The notes: a model not told the origin generated them from the sequence alone. 43,237 nt of DNA from an uncultured Bacteroidales bacterium (GCA_905233345.1 CAJODQ010000020.1:1-43237), one strand, 5' to 3'. Shown: positions 25,933 through 34,543, numbered from the stretch's first letter. A program made the numbers and translations.

Positions 25933-27058
25933 ATGCCGCTTTTTCTTTTTCTTTTTGCATGCGCGCCTTGACGGCGTAATAGGTGGTGCGGGAAGCAAAT
26001 CCCGATTCGGCGATGACTTCACTCAGGGTGGCGTCGGGATGCTCTTTCTGGTAATTGTCGGCGTATTCCAGGCGCAGGTTGTTGATGAAATTGAAGAAAC
26101 CGCCCAGCTCGGTCTTGAAGAGGCCGGCGATGTAGGTGCGGCTGTAGCCGGCTTTATCGGCCACATCCTGGATGGTCAGGTGCGGGTCGAGATAGGCCTG
26201 CTGCTCCACAACCACCTCGCTGATGGCGGAAAGGATGGTCAGGGCCTTGGATTCGGAGAGGGTGCGGTTGTAAAATTCAGTGGAAGAAGCGGCGGGTGCT
26301 TCCGCTGCTGCTTGTTCGGATGTCTCAGGACGTTCCTGTGCAAGTTCACGGTGTCGGTGCGGCTCAAGGACTCCGATGAGCAGTAGGAGGGAAAAACCGC
26401 TGAGGAAGAGCTGGAGGAGTGCCATCACGCCCGGATTGTCCGACAAGGCGGCGACCCAGAGGAAGACGATGGTCAGCAGCATGCGGTGGGCATTTTTCCG
26501 GGCAAAGACCACCGGAAAGTCATACGGGTTGGAATACTCATCATCGTCGTTCACGTTCTGGGCCCAACGCAGAACCCGCGCAACGGACCACAGGCAGATG
26601 ACAGTCATGATGATGCCCAGTACCAGAATTACGCCGTTGGCCAGCTCAAAGCTGCCGATATGCCATTTCTGGAAGAGTCCGGCGATGAGCGGGGCGAGGA
26701 TCAGGCCCGCGAGCCCCGGGATGCCCACCCACTTGGCCGGCCGCTCCCATTTTTTCCAGTCCATCACGTTCCCGAAATAGGAAAACAGCAGGATGGTCAG
26801 GAAATAGAGCTCTACGGGCAGGAAATAGGCCTTGACGATCAACCAGGTGGAAGGACTGGTGGGATTGAAGGCGTAGGGCAGCAGGAACAGCGATGCCAGG
26901 GCAATCAGGGTCGCAATTTTGCGGCCGGGGAAATAATAGTCCGGATTCTTGTCGTAAGGGCGGCACATGTGGAACCAGCGGACCGCTGCGAAGGCAAGGT
27001 TCGTTGCGATAAAGAAGGCTGTCGCCAGACCGGAGAGATAAACGATGTTCGCTGCCAT
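25931..27058 (-). CDS. Membrane-bound AraC-family transcriptional regulator
   Basis: The 375-residue protein starts at 27058 (MAANIVYLSGLATAFFIATN). Residues 1-225 hold about six hydrophobic segments, including GRKIATLIALASLFLLPYAF and a VELYFLTILLFSYFG stretch. A linker rich in Glu and Ala (about 235-260) follows. The C-terminal 105 residues form an AraC-type double helix-turn-helix: LTIQDVADKAGYSRTYIAGL, FFNFINNLRLEYA and TLSEVIAESGFASRTTYYAV. It probably senses a signal at the inner membrane and binds DNA from there. Its own upstream region carries a phased TGAAC array (27103-27170), a likely autoregulatory site. Confidence 0.92.
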   Translation of the reverse strand: MAANIVYLSGLATAFFIATNLAFAAVRWFHMCRPYDKNPDYYFPGRKIATLIALASLFLLPYAFNPTSPSTWLIVKAYFLPVELYFLTILLFSYFGNVMDWKKWERPAKWVGIPGLAGLILAPLIAGLFQKWHIGSFELANGVILVLGIIMTVICLWSVARVLRWAQNVNDDDEYSNPYDFPVVFARKNAHRMLLTIVFLWVAALSDNPGVMALLQLFLSGFSLLLLIGVLEPHRHRELAQERPETSEQAAAEAPAASSTEFYNRTLSESKALTILSAISEVVVEQQAYLDPHLTIQDVADKAGYSRTYIAGLFKTELGGFFNFINNLRLEYADNYQKEHPDATLSEVIAESGFASRTTYYAVKARMQKEKEKAA

Positions 27059-27066
27059 TGCAGCCG

Positions 27067-27074
27067 CAAATATA
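27067..27074 (-). promoter_or_regulatory. -7 box of the AraC-type regulator gene
   Basis: The minus strand reads TATATTTG, a perfect TAnnTTTG, ending 8 nt before the ATG at 27058. Confidence 0.5.
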
Positions 27075-27089
27075 GCCGATTTTCCATGG

Positions 27090-27111
27090 TTTTGTTCTCT
27101 ATTGAACAAAA
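27090..27111. promoter_or_regulatory. Inverted repeat just upstream of the regulator promoter
   Basis: TTTTGTTC (27090-27097) and GAACAAAA (27104-27111) are perfect complements around a 6-nt spacer, about 16 bp upstream of the -7 box on the minus strand, in the -33 region. The right half contains the first TGAAC of the phased array. Confidence 0.4.
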
Positions 27112-27170
27112 AGTGAACGGAAATGAACAGCCTGTAAATGCCGTTGGACAAAGTGTGAACGCGCGTGAAC
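27103..27170. promoter_or_regulatory. Helically phased TGAAC array, operator-like
   Basis: TGAAC occurs at 27103, 27114, 27124, 27156 and 27166, and TGGAC at 27145. Offsets are 0, 11, 21, 42, 53 and 63, so six sites fall on one DNA face over six helical turns, with one turn (about 27134) unoccupied. The array lies about 30-100 bp upstream of the regulator promoter, where activators or autoregulators bind. Confidence 0.5.
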
Positions 27171-27260
27171 GCCGATTAAAATCAGGTCTTGTACATTTGC
27201 ATTCGGAAATACACCCTTTCCCATCGGCTTCAATAAGCATTAGTATATAGGTATTTATGG

Positions 27261-27294
27261 AAAACGGCCCTCCACGCAGGTGGAGGGCCGTTTT
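27261..27294. terminator. Terminator downstream of the hpt-adk gene
   Basis: This is a perfect 15-bp stem (27261-27275 with 27280-27294) with the 4-nt loop GCAG and four T at the end on either strand. It lies 20 bp past the stop of the hpt-adk fusion. Confidence 0.85.
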
Positions 27295-27313
27295 AATGCT
27301 GCTCGGGGGAATA

Positions 27314-28426
27314 TTACATCAATTCACAGAGCTTCGCGAAAACCTCGTCAATGGTGCCCAGGCCGTTGATCTCCTTGTAGACACCCTTGCCTTTGTAATA
27401 GGCGATGACCGGCTCGGTCTTGGCGTGGTAGGTGTCGATGCGGTTGCGGATGATTTCGGGCTTGGTGTCGTCCACGCGGTTCTCCACCTCAGCGCGGTGA
27501 CGGATGCGCTCGAAGACCGTCTCGTCGGGAATGGCGAGCGAGAGCACGGCGTCGATTTTCTCTCCGCGTGCGGCGAGCAGGGCGTCGAGGTGCTCCGCCT
27601 GGGCCGTGGTGCGCGGGAATCCGTCGAAGATGAAGCCTTTGGCGTCGGGATGGGTTTCGAGCTCAGAGGCAATCATGCCTTCCACGACGGAGTCGGGGAC
27701 GAGTTCGCCTTTGTCGATGAGGGTCTTGGCCTGCAGGCCGAGGGCCGTGCCGGCAGCGATTTCACGGCGCAGCAGGTCGCCGGTCGAGACGTGGCGCAGG
27801 CCGAAGCGATCGACCAGCAGGGCGGCCTGGGTGCCTTTTCCGGCGCCCGGAGGGCCAAATATCAGATAGTGTTTCATGGGTGCTTCTTTATCGAGAATGT
27901 AGATGTCCTTGTAGTTGCGGCCCAGTTGGTCGTAGTCAAGACCGAAGCCCACGATGAAGCGGTTCTCGATCTCCAGGGCCACGTAGTCGAGCTTGATATC
28001 CTTCTTGTACACTTCAGGCTTGAGCAACATGGTGCAGATCTTTACGTCTTCAGCGCCCGCTTCGCGGAGCAGGGCGTAGAGGTCCGTGATGGTCTTGCCC
28101 GTGTCGACGATGTCTTCCACCACGATGATCGTGCGGCCCTTGATGGAGGAGGTCAGGCCCAGCACCTTGCGGGTGATGCCCGTGGAGAGGGTGCCCTCGT
28201 AGGAGGAGAGGCGCACGCTCGAGAATTCGCAGGGGAAGTTGAGGCGTTTCATCAGCTCGCCCGTGAAGAGGATGGAGCCGTTGAGTACGCAGAGCACGAT
28301 GGGAACGCCGTTGAAGTCCTTGAAATCGTGGTTGATACGCTCCGCCACCGCGTCGATGGCCTTTTCCAGGCGCTCATAGCGGATATAAGGAACGAAGTAC
28401 TTGTCTTTGAGAAGGATTCTTTCCAT
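27314..28426 (-). CDS. Fused hypoxanthine phosphoribosyltransferase - adenylate kinase
   Basis: This is a single 370-residue frame. Residues 1-180 are HPRT: VPIVLCVLNGSILFTGEL, the flexible loop SYEGTLSTG and the PRPP motif VVEDIVDTGKT (102-112). This domain salvages hypoxanthine/guanine to IMP/GMP. Residues 184-370 are a complete short-lid adenylate kinase: MKHYLIFGPPGAGKGTQ with P-loop 191-199, STGDLLRREI, FIFDGFPRTTAQAE and RVDDTKPEIIRNR. The junction reads ILDKEAPMKHYLIF, with no stop and no linker. The Met184 codon (27877) could start a separate Adk by internal initiation. In many Bacteroidetes hpt and adk are adjacent separate genes, so this may be a stop-loss fusion. The reading frame is clean throughout. 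Confidence 0.9.
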   Translation of the reverse strand: MERILLKDKYFVPYIRYERLEKAIDAVAERINHDFKDFNGVPIVLCVLNGSILFTGELMKRLNFPCEFSSVRLSSYEGTLSTGITRKVLGLTSSIKGRTIIVVEDIVDTGKTITDLYALLREAGAEDVKICTMLLKPEVYKKDIKLDYVALEIENRFIVGFGLDYDQLGRNYKDIYILDKEAPMKHYLIFGPPGAGKGTQAALLVDRFGLRHVSTGDLLRREIAAGTALGLQAKTLIDKGELVPDSVVEGMIASELETHPDAKGFIFDGFPRTTAQAEHLDALLAARGEKIDAVLSLAIPDETVFERIRHRAEVENRVDDTKPEIIRNRIDTYHAKTEPVIAYYKGKGVYKEINGLGTIDEVFAKLCELM

Positions 28427-28463
28427 GGGGAAAATACTTTTTTCAATTTGCGAAAATACACAT

Positions 28464-28471
28464 TATCTTTG
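28464..28471 (+). promoter_or_regulatory. -7 box of the HHH/beta-barrel gene
   Basis: TATCTTTG, perfect consensus, ends 62 nt before the ATG at 28534. The leader between them shows no clear structure. Confidence 0.45.
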
Positions 28472-28533
28472 TTCGGTGGAAGCCCCGCAGGGACTTCTTT
28501 TTGACATTTTATCAACTTTTTCCATGAGAGACC

Positions 28534-30303
28534 ATGTGCAGAATGATTGTGGGGTCGGGATTGCTCTCGCTTTTCCTGGTATTACCCTTTTCCGGTGCGC
28601 AGGCGCAAGGCAGCCTGCCCCGCTTTGTCGTTGACCAGATCGAGGCTGCAGCCGCCGATGGCGCGAATGCCGAGGATCTGATCCTCCACTATGAGGGCTT
28701 GCTGGCGCAGCCCTTGAACCTCAATGCAGTGACGCGGCGCGAGCTGGAAGCGAGCGGGCTGCTGACCCTGTTCCAGCAGGAAAGCCTGCTTGCCTGGCGG
28801 GAACGCTACGGCGCCGTCCGCTCTGCGGCGGAACTCGCGCTGGTGGAAGGTTTTACGCCCGAAAGCGTCGCGGAGCTCCGCCCTTTCGTGACTTTCGGCG
28901 AGGCGGCCCCGTTGCGCTGCCTCACCAACACGACCACCTTCCGGGGGCGCAAGAAATGGCAACAGCCGGGTATGTCCCTCACCGCCAAGCACGCCCTCGA
29001 GGCGCCGCAGCTCTCGCTCCATGCCGTGCTGGACAACGACCCGCAGGAGCGCTTTCCTGATTTCATTTCCCTGGCGGGGCGCTACCGCGGCTTCTGTCTG
29101 GGCGACTTCACGGCACGCTTCGGACAGGGGCTTGTGCTCTGGAAAGCGTTCAGCCTCTCGGCTTTCGGCACGCCTTCCACGGCGGCCCGTCGCGGCAATG
29201 GACTGCAGCCATACCGCTCCACCGACGAGTCCAACTTCTTCCGCGGTGTCGGATGGACGGGCCGCTTCCGGAACTGGAGCGTGACGGCGTTCTGCTCGCG
29301 CAACGCATTGGACGCCAAGATTGTGGACAGCTGCTATACCTCCATCGCCACTGACGGGCTGCATGTCACTGAAGCGGAGCGAACTAAGCGGCATACGTTG
29401 CACGAATACGTGCTGGGCGCGAATCTTTCGTACGAGCGGGGACGCTGGCATTTCGGTGTGACGGGCGCAGCCTACCGCTACGACAAACACAATGGCCGCC
29501 GCGTGCAGGACTACAACCGCTACCAGCAGTACGACGGCTGGTGGGGCAACCTGGGCGCGGACTGGTACGGTACGCTGGGAAGCCTGCGGCTTTTCGGCGA
29601 AATGGCCGTCGACGCGCACCTGGCCCCCGCCGTACTGGCCGGCGTGCTCTGGAGTCCGTCGTACAACTTCGAAACCAGCTTTACTGCACGCTGCTATGCG
29701 CCCGCTTACATCGCCACGCATGCCGGGGCCCATTCCACCCTCAGTTCGGTCTCCAACCAGATCGGCAGTACCGGCTCTGTCCGCTGGATTCAAGGTCCCT
29801 GGACCCTGCAGGGCGATCTGGAATACGTGTATTATCCCTGGAAGCGCTACCGGACCGAGGCCGGGACGCAGCAGCTCAAGGGCCGCCTGCTGCTGAGCTA
29901 CGCTTTCCGTGGCGGTGCGCTGGTGCAAAGCCAGCTGGCCTACGGCAGCACCTGGAAGGCGCGTCTGCAGGGCGAAGTGCCGCTCGGCAAGGGCTGGCAG
30001 CTCACGGCCCGCGCCGATGCCAACCTGCACGGTATCGCAGCTTATGCCGGCGTGCGTTGGCAACCGTCCGGCCGCTGGAGCCTCGCGGCCCGTGTGACTG
30101 TCTGGAACACGGCGGACTGGGCCTCGCGCATCTGCTTTTACGAGCAGAACGTGCCCCAGAGTTTCGCGGTGGAATCGTATTATGGAAAAGGAATCGGGGC
30201 CTACTTTCTGGTGAAGTACGCCCCGGTCCGATACGTCGATCTGTACCTGAAGGTCCAGCAGGGATATGTGTCCTACTTCGTGCGGATCTTCATTCCCGGA
30301 TAG
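28534..30303 (+). CDS. Helix-hairpin-helix domain protein with C-terminal beta-barrel-like region
   Basis: This is a 589-residue exported protein. The signal peptide ends near residue 25 (GAQAQ-G). Residues 45-120 contain paired helix-hairpin-helix motifs of the ComEA/GspK kind (PLNLNAVTRRELEASGLLTL, then ELALVEGFTPESVAELRPF). From about 130 on, alternating aromatic/polar strands (YRGFCLGDFTARFGQGLVLW, WHFGVTGAAYRY) suggest an outer-membrane barrel ending in VSYFVRIFIPG. Similar HHH-barrel proteins occur across Bacteroidetes with no defined function; DNA contact is not shown. Its last 31 bases overlap the convergent mltD-like gene. Confidence 0.8.
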   Translation: MCRMIVGSGLLSLFLVLPFSGAQAQGSLPRFVVDQIEAAAADGANAEDLILHYEGLLAQPLNLNAVTRRELEASGLLTLFQQESLLAWRERYGAVRSAAELALVEGFTPESVAELRPFVTFGEAAPLRCLTNTTTFRGRKKWQQPGMSLTAKHALEAPQLSLHAVLDNDPQERFPDFISLAGRYRGFCLGDFTARFGQGLVLWKAFSLSAFGTPSTAARRGNGLQPYRSTDESNFFRGVGWTGRFRNWSVTAFCSRNALDAKIVDSCYTSIATDGLHVTEAERTKRHTLHEYVLGANLSYERGRWHFGVTGAAYRYDKHNGRRVQDYNRYQQYDGWWGNLGADWYGTLGSLRLFGEMAVDAHLAPAVLAGVLWSPSYNFETSFTARCYAPAYIATHAGAHSTLSSVSNQIGSTGSVRWIQGPWTLQGDLEYVYYPWKRYRTEAGTQQLKGRLLLSYAFRGGALVQSQLAYGSTWKARLQGEVPLGKGWQLTARADANLHGIAAYAGVRWQPSGRWSLAARVTVWNTADWASRICFYEQNVPQSFAVESYYGKGIGAYFLVKYAPVRYVDLYLKVQQGYVSYFVRIFIPG

Positions 30304-31874
30304 ATCTTGCTCTTGCTGTTGAGGTTGTTGAGCTTGTAGATTGTGTTGAGCGAGACGCCGGTCTTCTTGGCGATGCCGCCCAGCGTGTCCCCCGACTTCA
30401 CGGTGTAGTACGAAGCGCCGGCCGTGCTGCTGGAAGCGGTGGAACTCTTCTGGCTGCTGCCCGAACTCTTCTGGGTCGAGGTTCCGCTGCCCTTGGGCGC
30501 GCTGCCATAGATGTAGAGGCGCTGCCCGACGCGGATGTTGTCGCTCTTGAGGCCGTTCCAGCGCTTGATGTTGGCTACGGTGGTGTGGTGCTTCTTGGCG
30601 ATGCTGCCGAGCGTTTCGCCGCTCTTCACCTTGTGGATCACGCGCTGCTCGCCGCTGCCGCCCGTCTCCTTGATCTTCTTGACGGCCACGGGGTTGAAGA
30701 ATACGGAGTCTTTGTAGTTGTAGATGTTTTCCTCCTGGTCTACGAAGGCCAGAGTGTACTGGTGGGGCAGGTTGAGAATATAGGTGTGCTCGGTGCCCGG
30801 GATGATGTCGTGCAGATACTGTGTGTTGAGGTCGCGGAGGGTTTCCATCGGGATGCCGATGTTCTCGGAGATCTGCCCGAAGTGGAGGTTCTTGTTGATG
30901 TGGAAGGTGTCCACGTGGGCCGGCAGGCTGACCTGGGCCGGCACGATGCCGTGCTCCGGATAGTAGTTCAGCGTGTAGAGGGCGGCGATGAAGGCGGGGA
31001 TGTAGCCACGGGTCTCCCGGGGCAGGTAGTCGTAAATCTCCCAGAAGTCGGTCTTGCCGCCGCTGCGGCGGATGGCCTTGCTCACGTTGCCGGCGCCACA
31101 GTTGTAGGAGGCGATGGCCAGCGACCAGTCGCCGAAGATCATGTAGTTGTCCTTGAGCAGCTGTGCCGCGGCCCGGCAGGAAGTCAGCGGGTCGAGGCGC
31201 TCGTCCACATAGGAGGTCATCTCCAGGCCGTACATCTTGGCGGTATTGTACATGAACTGCCACATGCCTTTGGCCCGGGCGCGCGAGACGGCACGCGGGT
31301 TGAGTGCCGATTCGATGACAGCCATGGCCTTCAGTTCCTTGGGAAGCCCGTATTCGTCGAAGATTTCCTCGAAAAGCGGCATGTAATAGGTCGACAGCCC
31401 GATGATGCGGGAGGTGACCATGGGCATGCGCTCGGTGTAGCGGATGATGGCGTTCTTGACCACCTTGTTGAACTGCACCGGGATGAAGGAATTCATCTTC
31501 TTGAGCCGTTCGATGTACACCTCGTCGGGGATGTTGCTGGTCAGCGAGTCGAGATCAAGGGTCGCCACGTCGAAATCGTTGACGTCGATCTGCTTCTGGA
31601 TGTAGTAAATGCTCAGCAGCGAATCGATGTTGTCGGAATTGTAATCGATGAGGTTCTCGATGTCATCGTCCACGAGGATGTCACCGTCGGTGTCGTTTGC
31701 CGGTGCGGTGAGCATCTGGTATTCGTTGTACAGGGAATCGTAAGCCTGCTGCAGGGAGTCCAGACGGTGGGTCAGCTCTTCGATGAGCTGGGTCTGTTTC
31801 TTTTTGTTCTGGGCCTGACCGGGGACGGGGACCAGCAGCAAGGCAAGCATGAGGAGCAGGGGAAGGCGTTTCAT
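30273..31874 (-). CDS. mltD: MltD-like membrane-associated lytic transglycosylase with two LysM domains
   Basis: This 533-residue periplasmic enzyme cleaves peptidoglycan to 1,6-anhydro products. The signal peptide ends near residue 21 (GQAQ). The SLT/GH23 domain is at about 160-330: catalytic Glu188 in MAVIESALNPRAVSRARAKG, then MWQFM and YNCGAGNVSKAI. LysM repeats are at about 413-460 (KVKSGETLGSIAKKHH) and 488-533 (YTVKSGDTLGGIAKKTG), separated by a Ser/Thr-rich linker. A central FNPVAVKKIKE region may hold a degenerate third LysM. It is last in the parA-parB-DUF5683-mltD cluster, 4 nt after DUF5683. Confidence 0.94.
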   Translation of the reverse strand: MKRLPLLLMLALLLVPVPGQAQNKKKQTQLIEELTHRLDSLQQAYDSLYNEYQMLTAPANDTDGDILVDDDIENLIDYNSDNIDSLLSIYYIQKQIDVNDFDVATLDLDSLTSNIPDEVYIERLKKMNSFIPVQFNKVVKNAIIRYTERMPMVTSRIIGLSTYYMPLFEEIFDEYGLPKELKAMAVIESALNPRAVSRARAKGMWQFMYNTAKMYGLEMTSYVDERLDPLTSCRAAAQLLKDNYMIFGDWSLAIASYNCGAGNVSKAIRRSGGKTDFWEIYDYLPRETRGYIPAFIAALYTLNYYPEHGIVPAQVSLPAHVDTFHINKNLHFGQISENIGIPMETLRDLNTQYLHDIIPGTEHTYILNLPHQYTLAFVDQEENIYNYKDSVFFNPVAVKKIKETGGSGEQRVIHKVKSGETLGSIAKKHHTTVANIKRWNGLKSDNIRVGQRLYIYGSAPKGSGTSTQKSSGSSQKSSTASSSTAGASYYTVKSGDTLGGIAKKTGVSLNTIYKLNNLNSKSKIYPGMKIRTK

Positions 31875-31878
31875 TATG

Positions 31879-32865
31879 TCAGAATGTTAATTGCAGGTTG
31901 AGGCCTACTGCCGTGTTGCTGAAACCGGAGCCGGAGCCGCCGGAACTGAAGGCAGTGTATTGCGGGGTGATGGGCTGGATGATGGCAGGCTGAACCTCCA
32001 TCCAGGCGATGTTGTCGTTGACGTCGAAATCGGCCATGTAGGCGAAGACGTGGGCGTCAATGACATTAAGGGCGTAAACGAGGACGGTGGCCAGGATGGA
32101 GTAGTCGCGCCAGCGGCGGTACTTGTCGCGATAGGCTTCCGCCTGGGAAGCGGTGATCTGGCCGATGTAGCCGGTTTCCTCGGTGTTGCGGTCCATCTGG
32201 GTGATCCAGCGGAAGCGCTTGTACTGCATGTCGTTGAAATGGCAGAAATAGCCACAGGCCAACAGTCCGCCGGTCCAGATGGGAATCTTCCAGTAATCGC
32301 CGTTGTTGGCCTGTCCCAGGCCGGGCAGCAGCAGGGAGTAGATGGTGGACTTGGCCGGGACGGGAGCCTTGATGCTGGTCTTGTAGCAAATGGCCCCGTC
32401 GAGCATTTGTCCCCAGTAAAACGCGCCGGCCGCCGCATAGCTGGCCAGGCGCAGGTATTTGTATTTGTCTTCGCCGGTATGCTGGTATTGCCGGTTGAAA
32501 TAGATGCCGCCGTAGATGCCGGCGCCCATGCCGGCATAGATGATGGGCACCTTCCACCAGTCGCGGTTGTACAGCTGGGCGGCACCGGGCACGATGGCCG
32601 TGCCGAGGAGCATGTAGCCCGGGGTCAGGGTGTCTCGTCCGGCGTAACCCCGGAAAAGCTTGCGCAGGGAGAAACCCTGGGTGGTGTCGGTAGCGACGGA
32701 AGTGTCGCGCTGGGCCTGTGCGTTGGCATCCTCAGCGCCCGGAGGACCCGTGACGGTGCCGACGTTGGATCTGCCGGAGACGTCGTTGCGCGTGCTCCGG
32801 AACTGGGCACTGGCGCTGAGACAGACGACGGTCAGCAGCAGGAGGGTAACGATCAGGCGACGCAC
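31879..32865 (-). CDS. DUF5683 membrane protein
   Basis: The 328-residue protein has a signal peptide (to about residue 20, LSASA-QF) and a Thr/Asp-rich spacer. The DUF5683 core contains AIVPGAAQLYNRDWWKVPIIY and repeats the motif later as LLLPGLGQANNGDYWKIPIW, an internal duplication of a P-G-x-x-Q-x-x-N-x-x-x-W-K-x-P pattern. Several hydrophobic helices suggest an envelope protein. It lies 3 nt after parB and 4 nt before mltD, a neighbourhood common in Bacteroidetes. The function is unknown; position suggests an envelope or cell-division role. Confidence 0.88.
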   Translation of the reverse strand: MRRLIVTLLLLTVVCLSASAQFRSTRNDVSGRSNVGTVTGPPGAEDANAQAQRDTSVATDTTQGFSLRKLFRGYAGRDTLTPGYMLLGTAIVPGAAQLYNRDWWKVPIIYAGMGAGIYGGIYFNRQYQHTGEDKYKYLRLASYAAAGAFYWGQMLDGAICYKTSIKAPVPAKSTIYSLLLPGLGQANNGDYWKIPIWTGGLLACGYFCHFNDMQYKRFRWITQMDRNTEETGYIGQITASQAEAYRDKYRRWRDYSILATVLVYALNVIDAHVFAYMADFDVNDNIAWMEVQPAIIQPITPQYTAFSSGGSGSGFSNTAVGLNLQLTF

Positions 32866-32868
32866 GGA

Positions 32869-33762
32869 TTACGCTTCTGGGTTGAGTTGGCGAATTAATT
32901 TTTCTACTTGTTCGGGACGGTCGAAACGAAGGGTGAGGGTGCCGCCGCCTTTGTTGTTGGAACGGACGGTGACGGGGCCGTCGAAATGGCGCCCCACGCG
33001 CTCGGCGAGCATCTGGAACAGGGCGCTCAGGTCGCTGTCTTCCACAGGAATTGCCTCCGTTTCCCGGGGCTTTTCCTGCGCGCTTTCCTCGAGCTTGCGC
33101 ACCGACCAGTCGTTTCGGACAGTCTGTTCAAACAGCTTGCGCTGCCGGACAGGGTCTTCGATGCCCAGCAGCACCTTTGCGTGCCCCGCAGAAATCTTGC
33201 CAAGCTTGAGTGCTTTCTGCATTTCTTCGGGCAATTTCAGCAGACGGAGGCTGTTGGTAATGGTCGAACGCTTCTTGCCGATGCGCAGGGCCATGGCTTC
33301 CTGGGTGAGGTTGCACTCGTCGATCAGGCGCTGGAAACTGAGGGCGGTCTCGATGGGATCGAGGTCCTCGCGCTGGATGTTTTCCACGATGGCCATCTCC
33401 AGCATGGCGGCATCGTCGGCCTGACGGATATAAGCGGGGATACTGGTGAGCCCGGCGGCACAAGCAGCCCGGTAGCGGCGTTCGCCGCTGATAATCTGGT
33501 AGCTGCGAGGGCCGGTCTGGCGCAGGGTGACGGGCTGGATGATGCCAAGGGTGCGGATCGAGTCGGTGAGCTCCTCCAATGCCTCGGGATCAAACTCGGT
33601 GCGGGGCTGGTAGGGGTTGGGGACGATCTGGTCGACGGGAACGTCGTTGACGGCGGCGGGATTGCCACTGACGATACGGTGGATGTCCCGCGTATCCTGC
33701 AGCGGGTCGACGTCGCCCAGCAGGGCGCCGAGGCCTCTTCCTAGTGCGTCTCTTTTTGCCAT
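32869..33762 (-). CDS. parB: Chromosome-partitioning protein ParB/Spo0J
   Basis: This 297-residue CTP-dependent clamp protein loads at parS. The N-terminal ParB domain has VPNPYQPRTEFD and the CTP-binding box GERRYRA (93-99). The central helix-turn-helix reads TQEAMALRIGKKRSTITNSL, after the NIQREDLDPIETA motif. A C-terminal dimerisation segment ends the protein (TLRFDRPEQVEKLIRQL). Its start overlaps the end of parA by 22 bases. I noticed no parS-like palindrome in the window. Confidence 0.97.
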   Translation of the reverse strand: MAKRDALGRGLGALLGDVDPLQDTRDIHRIVSGNPAAVNDVPVDQIVPNPYQPRTEFDPEALEELTDSIRTLGIIQPVTLRQTGPRSYQIISGERRYRAACAAGLTSIPAYIRQADDAAMLEMAIVENIQREDLDPIETALSFQRLIDECNLTQEAMALRIGKKRSTITNSLRLLKLPEEMQKALKLGKISAGHAKVLLGIEDPVRQRKLFEQTVRNDWSVRKLEESAQEKPRETEAIPVEDSDLSALFQMLAERVGRHFDGPVTVRSNNKGGGTLTLRFDRPEQVEKLIRQLNPEA

Positions 33763-34529
33763 GTTTCGTTCTTTTGGATGATCTCGCGGGCCAGGTTCAG
33801 GTAGTTGTCGGAACCGGACGAGCGGGCGTCGTAGAGGATGGCGGGCTTGCCGTAAGACGGCGCCTCGCTCAAGCGTACGTTCTTGGTGATCATGGTCTTG
33901 AATACCATCTCGGGGTAGTAGGTCTTGACTTCTTCCACCACCTGGTTGTGCAGGCGGAGGCGGCTGTCATACATCGTGAAGAGGAATCCTTCGATGGTGA
34001 GGGAGGGATTGAGCCGCGTCCGGACGATGTTGATGGTGTTGAGCAGTTTGCCAAGACCCTCCAGCGGAAAGTATTCCGGCTGGACGGGAATGATCACGCT
34101 GTCGGAGGCCGTGAGGGCGTTGATGGTGATCAGGCCCAGGGAAGGAGCGCAGTCCACCACGATGTAGTCGTAGTTGTCGCGGATGCCGGCCAGGGCGTTG
34201 CGGAGCACGTTCTCGCGCCCCGGCACGTCCAGCATCTCGATCTCCGCACCCACCAGGTTGATGTGCGAGGTGATGATGTCGAGCCGGTCGAGGGCTGTGG
34301 CCTTGATGATCTCCTCCACTTTCCGTTCCCCGATGAGCAGTTCGTAGAGGGTGTCCTGTTCCTTCGAGTCGGGATTGAAGTTGAGACCGGAGGTGGTGTT
34401 TGCCTGCGGGTCGGCGTCGATGATCAGGGTCTTGTATTCCAAGACGGCCAGCGACGCGGCCAGGTTGATGGCGGTCGTGGTCTTGCCGACACCGCCCTTC
34501 TGGTTGGCAATTGCGATGATTTTTCCCAT
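33741..34529 (-). CDS. parA: Chromosome-partitioning ATPase ParA/Soj
   Basis: This 262-residue deviant-Walker ATPase acts with ParB in chromosome segregation. The start at 34529 gives MGKIIAIANQKGGVGKTTTA; codons upstream are open but belong to the opposite lipid-kinase gene. Walker A is KGGVGKTT (11-18), IDADPQAN is the A' motif and VVDCAPSLG is Walker B. The -7 box at 34536-34543 ends 6 nt before the ATG, so the mRNA is predicted to be leaderless. It leads the parA-parB-DUF5683-mltD operon. Confidence 0.97.
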   Translation of the reverse strand: MGKIIAIANQKGGVGKTTTAINLAASLAVLEYKTLIIDADPQANTTSGLNFNPDSKEQDTLYELLIGERKVEEIIKATALDRLDIITSHINLVGAEIEMLDVPGRENVLRNALAGIRDNYDYIVVDCAPSLGLITINALTASDSVIIPVQPEYFPLEGLGKLLNTINIVRTRLNPSLTIEGFLFTMYDSRLRLHNQVVEEVKTYYPEMVFKTMITKNVRLSEAPSYGKPAILYDARSSGSDNYLNLAREIIQKNETWQKETH

Positions 34530-34535
34530 AAACTG

Positions 34536-34543
34536 CAAATTTA
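34536..34543 (-). promoter_or_regulatory. -7 box 6 nt before the parA start
   Basis: The minus strand reads TAAATTTG, a perfect TAnnTTTG. The divergent lipid-kinase box TAACTTAG (34557-34564, one mismatch) is 13 bp away on the plus strand, 31 nt before its ATG. Confidence 0.5.

Noticed and set aside
28582-31263. Long minus-strand frame across the HHH-barrel and mltD genes
   Set aside because: It runs through two well-supported genes on other frames and its composition is repetitive and low-complexity.
32869-34529. parS site near parAB
   Set aside because: No palindrome resembling the usual TGTTTCACGTGAAACA-type site was found by eye in this region; a computed search could still find a diverged one.
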